9,231 nucleotides of DNA from Methanosarcinaceae archaeon (GTDB lineage: Archaea > Halobacteriota > Methanosarcinia > Methanosarcinales > Methanosarcinaceae). The stretch's first letter is position 1; each line of letters starts with the position of its first letter. Where the stretch lies: NCBI GenBank assembly GCA_030655675.1, contig JAUSPM010000220.1:1-9231 (forward strand). Direction: 5' to 3'. Under the pieces are notes generated by a model. It made no database searches. It saw only the letters and a list, made by a program, of their open reading frames with translations, and was not told the origin of the DNA. Position numbers and translations under genes: made by a program. Below, piece after piece: positions 1 through 7,296 of the stretch.

Positions 1-27
1 ATACAGAACATAAAATGAGTGATATCA

Positions 28-489
28 ATGGATATGCTAATTTATAACTTAGTCCGGGGCATCGCCCCAAAAGTAAACGAATTGGATGAAGCTTTAAGAG
101 AAGAAGTGCTATCCAATCCGTATTTCATGATCACTGATGAAGGACGTTTATCTTTCTCCCCTGCCGCCTGTATGACCATGACCAATCATCTTTACATGGA
201 GATCAAAAAACTGGCATTGTACCAAACCGTCACTCAGATCGATCAAATTGCAGTTACAGCACAGGTTTTGAAAATGAATGAAGGTATAATTAACCAGAAA
301 ATAAAAGATGCGATCGTCAATACCTTGCATGAAGCCGGCATTGATCCATTTTCACTTAAATATCCGGTTGATGATCTGGCTGATAATCCTGTAAATGATG
401 ACAAAAAAGAAGAGATCGATATCGGTCTTGAAAATCCTAATGCCGAAACTGACGAAACTACTGTAGATATTTGGAACAAAATTAAATGA
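28..489 (+). CDS. Small hypothetical protein with acidic C-terminal tail, upstream of ParA-like ATPase
   Basis: A 153-residue soluble protein that I do not recognise. No signal peptide or membrane segment is visible. Residues about 1-110 look mostly helical and mixed in charge. The last 40 or so residues (after the segment FSLKYPVDD) are rich in Asp, Glu and Asn, look disordered, and end in WNKIK. An in-frame GTG at 19 would add three residues. I prefer ATG 28 because GTGAT at 19-23 reads as the ribosome binding site, four bases before it, and an in-frame TGA sits at 16-18. The gene ends 15 bases before the start of the ParA-like ATPase, so the two are probably translated together. A small partner or adaptor for that ATPase is a reasonable inference from position only. 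Codon use is like the rest of the block, so the ORF itself is very likely real. Confidence 0.8.
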   Translation: MDMLIYNLVRGIAPKVNELDEALREEVLSNPYFMITDEGRLSFSPAACMTMTNHLYMEIKKLALYQTVTQIDQIAVTAQVLKMNEGIINQKIKDAIVNTLHEAGIDPFSLKYPVDDLADNPVNDDKKEEIDIGLENPNAETDETTVDIWNKIK

Positions 490-504
490 TAAGGAGTGTG
501 TGTA

Positions 505-1506
505 ATGAACAAAAACAATTCGTTAATATTCTCATCAGAAAAGGGTGGTGCCGGGAAAACAGCAATCTTGGGTAATGTTGCAGCATTCACATCGTATCGT
601 GATGATAGCACTGTGCTGGTCGTTGATGGAGATGTGACCAACCAGTCAACAACAAAACAATTATTGCCTTCGCTTAAAAATGATAAGATCAATGAACTTG
701 AACAAAAAGGGATGTTCCTCTCAACTGAGAAACTCTTAATGGGATTGTTTGATGAAACACTTAGTGCAGAATCAGCATTTTCAAGACTGTCACAAAAAGC
801 AATTCCTCGTTCATCACTTCCGGTTCAGTCATTATTCGTTCTTCCATCTAAAGGAAGGACCCGATTCGGACATAATCTTAATCCAAATGCTATTTTAGAA
901 CCAATGAATAAATTAAATGGCGCACTCCTTGATGTCTTTGATCATTTATTCTATGATACTGAAGCCACAAGCAATGTACTAAAAGAGATTCTTGTGGCAA
1001 TGGATAGCACTGAACTTGTATCCATTGTAACTCCTGAAAATCTTGATGTTGAAATGGATATGCTGGCAAAATATGAAAATGATTCTGCAATTGTTCGGGG
1101 AATAATACTCAATAATGTATTTGAAGAGAACATTTCTGAACAATTAACGAAAATATATGACAGCGGATTCCCACTAATCAGCCTGATCCCGTTCGATATG
1201 CAGATGATATTGGCAACACATCGGCGCGCACTTGTTGTAGGAGATGGAAGTAATGTGGACTATGCATTGCGTGTTGCATCGCTTAACCTGACCCAGCAAA
1301 GAAAACTTGATGAAAAACAGATCAAAGCAATGTTTTCGAATGCCGAATCCGTATATGATACATTTGCAAGCAGTACACTGGAACTGAAAAGAAAGCAGAT
1401 CACCTCAAATTCAAGTAATGGTGATGAAAAGAAAACAACTCTACCGGGCAATCCATTCTCATTCATATCAAAACTTATGAATACAAAAGTATCAGGCAGG
1501 ACCTGA
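505..1506 (+). CDS. ParA/MinD-family P-loop ATPase (deviant Walker A), possibly TadZ-like
   Basis: A 333-residue cytoplasmic ATPase of the SIMIBI ParA/MinD class. The deviant Walker A motif EKGGAGKT has the signature lysine at K13 and the P-loop lysine at K18. The Walker A' segment VLVVDGD gives aspartates 41 and 43. Walker B is LFYDTEA with D151. The following segment (IVTPENLDVEMDML, then RGIILNNV) fits the rest of the fold. There is no N-terminal helix-turn-helix, so it is not a plasmid ParA of type Ia. Residues after about 270 form a charged, low-complexity tail ending in a short hydrophobic patch. An upstream GTG at 496 is in frame, but it overlaps the ribosome binding site GGAG (493-496), so ATG 505 is the better start. 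In a cluster with a prepilin peptidase, the closest named analogue is TadZ/CpaE, which positions pili. Partitioning of a replicon is the alternative, but no ParB-like protein or centromere repeats are seen nearby. Confidence 0.9.
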   Translation: MNKNNSLIFSSEKGGAGKTAILGNVAAFTSYRDDSTVLVVDGDVTNQSTTKQLLPSLKNDKINELEQKGMFLSTEKLLMGLFDETLSAESAFSRLSQKAIPRSSLPVQSLFVLPSKGRTRFGHNLNPNAILEPMNKLNGALLDVFDHLFYDTEATSNVLKEILVAMDSTELVSIVTPENLDVEMDMLAKYENDSAIVRGIILNNVFEENISEQLTKIYDSGFPLISLIPFDMQMILATHRRALVVGDGSNVDYALRVASLNLTQQRKLDEKQIKAMFSNAESVYDTFASSTLELKRKQITSNSSNGDEKKTTLPGNPFSFISKLMNTKVSGRT

Positions 1507-1528
1507 AAAAAAAATTGGAGTATCCACA

Positions 1529-4423
1529 ATGTCATTCCTTGTCCGAAAATATATCGCTTTATTTTTCAGCCTGCTTATCATATCAACAGTGACAACCCCG
1601 GTATTTGCACAAACGAATGAAGATATTGAAACGAACAGTTCATTTCAAATATCCATTTATACAAATCACCTGATGGCATTATCTGTTGCTGCATCCATTG
1701 CAAGTATAGATGATCTGCCTTTGATCTATCAAAGTTATCTTTCAATTCACGATAATGTCATGTCGATCTATGAAAAAAACGGATATCTTCCGACATCGGT
1801 TTCACATGAAGGAAAAGTCATCAATGCCACGCACGATACTGAATCATTAACACAATTAATCCTGGCGGATATTCTCTTGACCAAAAGTTCAGAAATGAAT
1901 GTGGAAACTACCCCGAATGAAAAAAACCTGCTCAGGGAAACATGGGATGATATTGAAAATACAGGGATGGGAGTGGAATTTCGTGATGCACTTCTAAAAC
2001 AGCTGGTATTGCGTGGTTATGTGATCGAGGATGTTGACACCTATAATATGTTCTCTTATCAGGATACTGCCACATACCTTTCTGAAATGAGATCTATATA
2101 CGGATATGAACGGACAGCCGACGAAAAATATCTGATGAACCAGTATTTCTCAGGTTTTGACAAATTGAACCGATTCGACATATCAAATACCGGAATTGCC
2201 CAGGAAGATTATGATGATTATAAACGATTGACCCAAAGCCTGATATTGCTTGAAGAAGAGCGAAACACTCTCATGACAAGAATTGAAATAAATGAGAATT
2301 CCGATGGTGGGGTCGTATATATCGGAAATGAAGATGATGTTTCAAAATTCAAAAATACTGAATTGAAAATTGAGGAATGCAGTTCCACTTTAAGTCAAAT
2401 AAAAGAAAAATATGCAATTAGTGGAGATTTTGAAATCGAGTATTATTCCATAAGCGCACAAACAAACAGCGAAAAGAAGTATCTCACAGTTCCGGTTACA
2501 GATCTGGTTGATATTGCGTACAAAAAACATGAAAATTATCTGTTATGGAGTACAGCGGTATATGTTACGTATCGTCGCGAGAATCCCTATCTGACTGTAC
2601 CTGAACTGGAAGCATTTGATGAATATGTTACCGCCTATGAAAACGTCCGGGCCCTTGAAAAAGAATACGAACAAACCAAAAATAAGATCAAGGATCTTGA
2701 AGCGCAGGGTGATCGGATAATAACTGCCAAAGAACGTGACGGTACAATAGAAGATAGAACATTATCGGCAGCAGAGAAGATTGAACTCGAACAATTAAAA
2801 GAAAGAAAAAGTAATTTGAAAGTCCTTATTGAGGATTACAAAAACACTGCCAAAACAATATCTACAGAAAATAAACTCAGTGGTGTATATGCCAATTCAT
2901 TGTATTATAGCAGAGGATTTGCCCCATATTACTCCGATTACTATGAATGGAAAAAAATCGATCTGGTTGCACATTCACTCTTCCGGGCAACGTACAATGC
3001 ACAACCATATAAAACCAGCACAGGATACACATATGGTCCATCAACATTATCATTTACCGATAACGACGAACTTGATCTGTCAATTGAATCCGAACGGAAA
3101 CGATTAACTGATTTTGTCAATTTGTATAAGAATCTGGATCAGCGATTCAGTGAAACTATCAAATCATATCCAACACCTGTGTGGAAACTCAATGCCAGAC
3201 AGGTATCAGACGTATATCTTGCACAGGCAGATTATTTATTGAATAGTATTGAGAATCCAACTATACGTAATGCCGTTTACCTCTCGGCAATACAGGAAGC
3301 ACGGGTATGCAGTATGTCCGTTCCGTACAAGAAAACCTATGTTTACTATGACATCAACAATCAACCGGTAATTCAAATTGTAAAAACAAAAGATCTGGAT
3401 ACAGCGACATTTAATCGTATTCTTGAAAATGTATCCGATAACGAAAATCTTGATCATGCAACAGTACTGATAGCGAACTGGGAAAAAGGCACCACTGCGG
3501 AACAACTTATCCGGTCATTGTTCACGAACAGTTCTGCAGTCTCAGCAGATATTGAAATTAAAAAGTTGATCAATGCAAGAACAGATAATATTGACCGTGT
3601 TCCACCAATGACAACCGAACTGTCCAGTTTATTGAACAATCCATTGATAACTGAAGAACAAAGAGATACCCTGTCATTATTGCTAAATAGTGCAGGCAAT
3701 GAGATCGCTAAAAGTGAGAATCCACAACTCCAGCCATTGCGATATAAATATGTGGAATACTATCGAAAACCAATTACCGTACATACCACTGAAATATTAA
3801 ATGAGATCGATACCTGGTCAAACGATGATACAAAGTATTCCATCAGTCAATCAGCATTGATGGAATTGACTATGGAAGTAGACCAATATAACCGAATTTA
3901 TACGACTTTGCCTGTAAATAAAAAAGAAGAATATCGGTTAGAAAATGATTATGCCAAACTTCTTCCGTTACTTACCACACCGCAGACAAAATATGAACTT
4001 GCATCTGTTATCCTGACCGAGAACATCCGGGTCCCTGAAAAAACAAAACAGGAATATCTAAATGTTGTTGAGCAACATGAAAAAGATATTAAAAGATCAA
4101 GGTTGCTTCTACTGGGCGCAGGAATAGGATTGATGATACTGGTCTTTGCTATATTCTATTTCGGATGGTTCCGCAAAAGACCTGTAATTAAAGTCCAAAA
4201 GAAGATCAATCCGGGTATGTATGAAATTAAGATTGAAAATACCGGACGGAGCACAGGTAAGATAGATCGAATATTAATGATGCCAAAAGAGATCATGCCG
4301 GTACAATTCATGAATGATTTTGTTCGTGTTACCGATACAGACGGGAAAATGATCACAATCCAGGGCGATCTGCCAGCCGGTGAATCAGTCACGATCCCGA
4401 TAAAACCACTTGAAGGGGATTGA
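1529..4423 (+). CDS. Large secreted coiled-coil protein with C-terminal membrane anchor
   Basis: A 964-residue protein, the largest in the window, with no family I recognise. It starts with a Sec signal peptide: R6 and K7, a hydrophobic core, and a likely cleavage after VFA (residue 27). One transmembrane helix lies near residues 858-882 (LLLLGAGIGLMILVFAIFYF), followed by WFRKR, a positive-inside signal. Most of the chain should therefore be outside the cell, with a cytoplasmic tail of about 80 residues that looks like a small beta domain (GMYEIKIENTGRSTGKIDRI). Heptad-like, charge-rich helices suggest coiled coils at about 230-257, 274-297 and 372-445. The exterior part is rich in Tyr, Asn and Thr. 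GGAG at 1517-1520, eight bases before ATG 1529, supports the start. The gene stops five bases before the acetyltransferase start. It could be a scaffold, anchor or adhesin of the surface structure built by this operon; that role is inferred from topology and position. Confidence 0.9.
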   Translation: MSFLVRKYIALFFSLLIISTVTTPVFAQTNEDIETNSSFQISIYTNHLMALSVAASIASIDDLPLIYQSYLSIHDNVMSIYEKNGYLPTSVSHEGKVINATHDTESLTQLILADILLTKSSEMNVETTPNEKNLLRETWDDIENTGMGVEFRDALLKQLVLRGYVIEDVDTYNMFSYQDTATYLSEMRSIYGYERTADEKYLMNQYFSGFDKLNRFDISNTGIAQEDYDDYKRLTQSLILLEEERNTLMTRIEINENSDGGVVYIGNEDDVSKFKNTELKIEECSSTLSQIKEKYAISGDFEIEYYSISAQTNSEKKYLTVPVTDLVDIAYKKHENYLLWSTAVYVTYRRENPYLTVPELEAFDEYVTAYENVRALEKEYEQTKNKIKDLEAQGDRIITAKERDGTIEDRTLSAAEKIELEQLKERKSNLKVLIEDYKNTAKTISTENKLSGVYANSLYYSRGFAPYYSDYYEWKKIDLVAHSLFRATYNAQPYKTSTGYTYGPSTLSFTDNDELDLSIESERKRLTDFVNLYKNLDQRFSETIKSYPTPVWKLNARQVSDVYLAQADYLLNSIENPTIRNAVYLSAIQEARVCSMSVPYKKTYVYYDINNQPVIQIVKTKDLDTATFNRILENVSDNENLDHATVLIANWEKGTTAEQLIRSLFTNSSAVSADIEIKKLINARTDNIDRVPPMTTELSSLLNNPLITEEQRDTLSLLLNSAGNEIAKSENPQLQPLRYKYVEYYRKPITVHTTEILNEIDTWSNDDTKYSISQSALMELTMEVDQYNRIYTTLPVNKKEEYRLENDYAKLLPLLTTPQTKYELASVILTENIRVPEKTKQEYLNVVEQHEKDIKRSRLLLLGAGIGLMILVFAIFYFGWFRKRPVIKVQKKINPGMYEIKIENTGRSTGKIDRILMMPKEIMPVQFMNDFVRVTDTDGKMITIQGDLPAGESVTIPIKPLEGD

Positions 4424-4427
4424 GAAG

Positions 4428-5015
4428 ATGTATAATAGTCGTTTTGCCCGGCGTAAGGAAGGAATAACTGCCGCGTGGGAAATATATTCAACTCCCACAA
4501 TTCTTAATCGAATATTCAATTCCGTACATGCGATTGATACTCTTCGATTTTCATCCGGTTCTTCAGTCGCGTATGTGTATGAATCCAAAAATAAAAAAAC
4601 AATGTATATCCTGATGATGTACAGTCTGATAAAAGGAGAAGGAAACGGACAAAAAACCATATCTAATATCAAAAATCATGCAGCAAATCGAGGATACAGG
4701 ATTGTCACAACAACTTCAATTAGATCCCCATTCAAGAAAAACGCGGATCGTTTCTATGAACGATGTGGATTCAAACATGCCGGAAATGATGACAAGCACA
4801 GTTATTATGTCATTGAAAATATGAAAAGAACCGGTGTCATTAGTATCAATTCACAAGACGAATATGCATACAAAAAAAGTTACACGACCGCAGATAAAAT
4901 CACAATACTGGTTAGCATGATAGCGTATACCTTTCGAATAAGAGGCAAAGAGCCTATTGTCGTGGAAATTATGGATAAATGGTTTGACCACCAATCCAAC
5001 CTACCTGACAGGTGA
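4428..5015 (+). CDS. GNAT-like N-acetyltransferase domain protein
   Basis: A 195-residue soluble protein. The core carries GNAT hallmarks: the acetyl-CoA pyrophosphate-binding loop at K69-GEGNG-Q75 (family pattern Q/R-x-x-G-x-G/A), followed by a helix, the strand YRIVTTTS, and the typical late motif ADRFYERCGF ending at F115, which matches the A..FYE..GF pattern. The segment before the loop is short and lacks a clear first helix pair. After about residue 130 there is a C-terminal extension of some 65 residues with no match I recognise. A TTG at 4410 is in frame, but ATG 4428 is preferred: it follows the previous stop (4421-4423) and a purine-rich stretch GGGG at 4415-4418. The last codons overlap the ribosome binding site of the next gene, so expression is coupled. 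The substrate is unknown. Acetylation of a pilus or surface component, or of a sugar precursor, is only a guess from the neighbourhood. Confidence 0.78.
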   Translation: MYNSRFARRKEGITAAWEIYSTPTILNRIFNSVHAIDTLRFSSGSSVAYVYESKNKKTMYILMMYSLIKGEGNGQKTISNIKNHAANRGYRIVTTTSIRSPFKKNADRFYERCGFKHAGNDDKHSYYVIENMKRTGVISINSQDEYAYKKSYTTADKITILVSMIAYTFRIRGKEPIVVEIMDKWFDHQSNLPDR

Positions 5016-5017
5016 TC
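5011..5017 (+). promoter_or_regulatory. Strong archaeal ribosome binding site GGTGATC overlapping a stop codon
   Basis: GGTGATC is a full-length match to the complement of the archaeal 16S rRNA 3' end. It contains the TGA stop (5013-5015) of the acetyltransferase gene and lies just before ATG 5021. It therefore favours ATG 5021 over the in-frame GTG at 5012 and suggests translational coupling of the two genes. Confidence 0.75.
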
Positions 5018-5020
5018 AAA

Positions 5021-5545
5021 ATGGTTAAAGCGACTACTTTACTGACAGATGTTTTTGCGATCATCATCCTGATAATAGGGTTTAGTCAATCCTATGGAAT
5101 AATAGGACCTGTGGCACAGACTCTGGTAAAATCACATACATTTGCTACTGCCATACATTATCAAACAATGGATACCTACAAAGATACAGGCCTTTCATAC
5201 TATTCGAGAATCCCCATTCCTGCAGGGTACAAACTCATACTTTACGATAGCAGTTACCCGAATGCAATGTACAAAGGAAAAGCGTATTTAATAGCTGCCG
5301 GAAATTCAAGTGCCATACAAAAAGAGATAGGCACTTTTGACCATATTGGTAATTCATTGAATGAAGTGTACGGGCCGGGATGGATGATCGTAAAAACTAC
5401 AGTGGCGGGTTATATTGTGATTGATTATCACAGTGGTGCCGACGCAAGTAGACTCATGCCGGACGGCCAAAACACCATGCCATTCCAGGATACTCTTGTT
5501 GGATATGGAAATGCCCTGTCCGATCTTGTCACCAACCTATACTGA
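5021..5545 (+). CDS. Pilin-like small protein with N-terminal hydrophobic helix (candidate prepilin)
   Basis: A 174-residue protein with a very short charged N-terminus (MVKA) directly followed by a polar stretch and a hydrophobic helix (about residues 9-23, VFAIIILIIGF), and then a mostly polar globular domain of about 145 residues rich in Gly, Tyr and Ser. This is the layout of archaeal class III signal peptides, in which a FlaK/EppA-type peptidase cuts after a basic residue plus Ala or Gly. K3-A4 would be the cut site, leaving T5 as the new N-terminus. A dedicated peptidase of that type is encoded four genes downstream. The hydrophobic stretch is a little short and contains D10, so an ordinary membrane-anchored exterior protein remains possible. 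ATG 5021 is chosen over GTG 5012 because GGTGATC precedes it. The sequence family is not one I recognise; pilin or minor-pilin identity is an inference. Confidence 0.8.
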   Translation: MVKATTLLTDVFAIIILIIGFSQSYGIIGPVAQTLVKSHTFATAIHYQTMDTYKDTGLSYYSRIPIPAGYKLILYDSSYPNAMYKGKAYLIAAGNSSAIQKEIGTFDHIGNSLNEVYGPGWMIVKTTVAGYIVIDYHSGADASRLMPDGQNTMPFQDTLVGYGNALSDLVTNLY

Positions 5546-5558
5546 GGATCTCAAAATT

Positions 5559-6182
5559 ATGAAAGCAATTATGTTGAACTTGTTCACACTATCCGCCGTC
5601 TTAATAGCGATTGCTTCGCCTCTTATCGGGTATTTCGTATGGTTTATCGCACTTGGAATATTATGCCTTGGACGGGTGATATTTTTGTGGGATAAAATTG
5701 ACGATATGACTCAAATAATCCGTGTTGCTTTATCTTCCTGGGCATATTTTTCACTTGCAGTGTTCATTCCAAAATGGATGCTGTTAGTGAATATTGAACA
5801 TGTGGAACTTTACGCTTTGATGGTATCCACTGTCATTATAGGCATATCGCTCCAGATCGAAGCATATCGCACACAATACAATGACGGTTTTTACCTGATC
5901 GATTTCTTCTCATATGCGATCCATTATCTTCTATTCACAACAATACTTTCCCTGCTCTCGTATTTCATATTGAATACGATCAGCAATGGTAATCTGGATA
6001 TGGGATACATTTCCGGAATTGCCTATGGTACTGTCTATAAAAGCGGAGTGGATATCCTGATTATCCAGATCAGTGCAGTCGCATCACATTTAGTTACAAG
6101 CAAGCTTCACAATCTCTATAGACCGGTTTTTGAAAATGTTATAATATACAAGAAGGATACAAAATATGTCAAGAATAATTGA
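5559..6182 (+). CDS. Polytopic membrane protein, function unknown
   Basis: A 207-residue integral membrane protein. Hydrophobic segments are visible at about residues 4-25, 27-44, 58-74, 84-101, 118-140 and 150-180 (the last two less clear), so perhaps five or six helices, joined by short loops with few charges. The C-terminus (KKDTKYVKNN) is basic. The open frame runs back to 5421, but that part overlaps the previous gene out of frame and reads as non-protein. ATG 5559, preceded by GAGGATC at 5544-5550, is the start. The gene overlaps the next one by 17 bases. No known family motif is seen. It has neither the charged cytoplasmic domains nor the length of a TadC/FlaJ platform protein, so I do not assign that role. 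It probably sits in the membrane as part of whatever the operon builds. Confidence 0.82.
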   Translation: MKAIMLNLFTLSAVLIAIASPLIGYFVWFIALGILCLGRVIFLWDKIDDMTQIIRVALSSWAYFSLAVFIPKWMLLVNIEHVELYALMVSTVIIGISLQIEAYRTQYNDGFYLIDFFSYAIHYLLFTTILSLLSYFILNTISNGNLDMGYISGIAYGTVYKSGVDILIIQISAVASHLVTSKLHNLYRPVFENVIIYKKDTKYVKNN

Positions 6183-6552
6183 TTATTTAAGTGGGAAAAC
6201 AGATACCTATTTGATCAAAATAGGCACATTTGAGAAACGCATAAGAGTTATTCATCGAACCGGTGCAGTGTTTGTACTTGGAATGATTTACCTGATCATA
6301 ACCCATTTTGAAACTATGGATACATCCGACCTGTTCATAGCAAATATGGTTGCCTTCGTACTAACAACGAATATCATGAAATACACCATAGACTCTACGC
6401 GAGATGTTACTGTTGGCAGGCTTGCGGTTGAACATGTTGTCCTATTAACGGTAATGGTTATCCTGATACCAAAAGTGTTATCCGGGTTTATACTTGCACT
6501 TCTTTTGAACATACTTGTCATGGCAGAATTACAAAAACCGGCATCATCTTGA
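6166..6552 (+). CDS. Small integral membrane protein, function unknown
   Basis: A 128-residue protein with a cytosolic-looking basic N-terminus of about 30 residues (KRIRVIHR), then hydrophobic segments at about 33-47, 57-71, 88-101 and 104-121, so three or four membrane helices. The start ATG 6166 lies inside the end of the previous gene, and AGAAGGAT (6151-6158) sits about seven bases upstream as its ribosome binding site, so the overlap is real rather than a start miscall. The previous protein is also a helical membrane protein, and the two may form a pair or complex. No family is recognised. Confidence 0.8.
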   Translation: MSRIIDYLSGKTDTYLIKIGTFEKRIRVIHRTGAVFVLGMIYLIITHFETMDTSDLFIANMVAFVLTTNIMKYTIDSTRDVTVGRLAVEHVVLLTVMVILIPKVLSGFILALLLNILVMAELQKPASS

Positions 6553-6576
6553 TCTTTTAAGAAATGGAGAATAAGA

Positions 6577-7281
6577 ATGACTCAAAAACATACCCTGTTT
6601 ATCCTTATTGTAATCGTCTCAGTCGTGCTTGGATCTGTAGTATCGGGTTGTTTGGGCGATAAAGACGATACAATGTCCGAACAACTTTCAACCATGTCAC
6701 AACCAGAACCACTGAACAGATCCGACCAATTCATTCAGGATCTTGATATCAGAGTCGTTCCACTCAATGAACTGGAAAAATCAAATCCGCAAATATGCAG
6801 TCAACTCATAACATTTGGAATCAATCGTGTGGCTTATGTAAAAAATGAAAATGTTGATGGATGGAAATTTGATTTTGCATCAAATACCGGAAGTCGCAGA
6901 TTTACTGACATCATAATTGAAGATCCACGTACATCAATTGGATTATACGGTCAGGTCTCGGGTCATGTTATTTTATTGGGATCTATACCTGCATACAAAT
7001 TCACAAACGAAGAGATGTGGTACTACATAATGAATATCGGAAATGCCGTCATTGTCATGGGAGGCACGGATCAATCCCTGGCTTATGAAGACTGTAAATC
7101 AATGGCAGAATATACATCAGAGAAATTGGGCAATCCAAAATCGAATATTAATCTTGAAAATATCGGTAATCAAATATATCCAAAAGGTGCAGGTGTTAAA
7201 AGCAGTGATATTGAAGAAAATGCCGTGTATAAAGCGTTTGGAATTAAAATTCCAGTTGCCTTTGCCGGTTCTGTGAGTTGA
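6577..7281 (+). CDS. Membrane-anchored lipoprotein, function unknown
   Basis: A 234-residue secreted protein. The N-terminus has a lysine at position 4, a hydrophobic core (residues 7-22) and a lipobox VSGC with the lipidated cysteine at C25. A polar, Asp/Ser/Gln-rich linker follows, to about residue 50. The exterior domain has two more cysteines (C74 and C173), which could form a disulphide, and two beta-strand-like hydrophobic stretches, SGHVILLGS and AVIVMGGTD. The second, followed by a helix (AYEDCKSMAEYTSEKLG), faintly recalls alpha/beta surface-protein domains of methanogens, but I would not assign a family. TGGAG at 6565-6569 precedes ATG 6577. The 3' end is 15 bases from the prepilin peptidase start. 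In Tad-like systems a lipoprotein commonly accompanies the assembly genes, so an accessory role at the cell surface is plausible. Confidence 0.85.
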   Translation: MTQKHTLFILIVIVSVVLGSVVSGCLGDKDDTMSEQLSTMSQPEPLNRSDQFIQDLDIRVVPLNELEKSNPQICSQLITFGINRVAYVKNENVDGWKFDFASNTGSRRFTDIIIEDPRTSIGLYGQVSGHVILLGSIPAYKFTNEEMWYYIMNIGNAVIVMGGTDQSLAYEDCKSMAEYTSEKLGNPKSNINLENIGNQIYPKGAGVKSSDIEENAVYKAFGIKIPVAFAGSVS

Positions 7282-7296
7282 AATTGGAGGATAAAT

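Noticed and set aside
243..692. Minus-strand open frame of 149 codons across the ends of the first two genes
   Set aside because: It is antisense to two well-supported genes with ribosome binding sites, and its translation is rich in Ser, Phe and Ile runs typical of antisense shadows.
2829..3107. Alternative + strand frame of 92 codons within the large surface protein gene
   Set aside because: His- and Ile-rich sequence in a shifted frame, with no ribosome binding site, wholly inside a continuous 964-codon gene.
5421..5558. N-terminal extension of the membrane protein at 5559-6182
   Set aside because: It overlaps the pilin-like gene out of frame, reads as Cys- and Pro-rich non-protein, and a good ribosome binding site lies before ATG 5559.
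5559..6182. Assignment of this membrane protein as a TadC/FlaJ pilus platform protein
   Set aside because: It is too short and lacks the large charged cytoplasmic segments of those families; only the neighbourhood suggested it.
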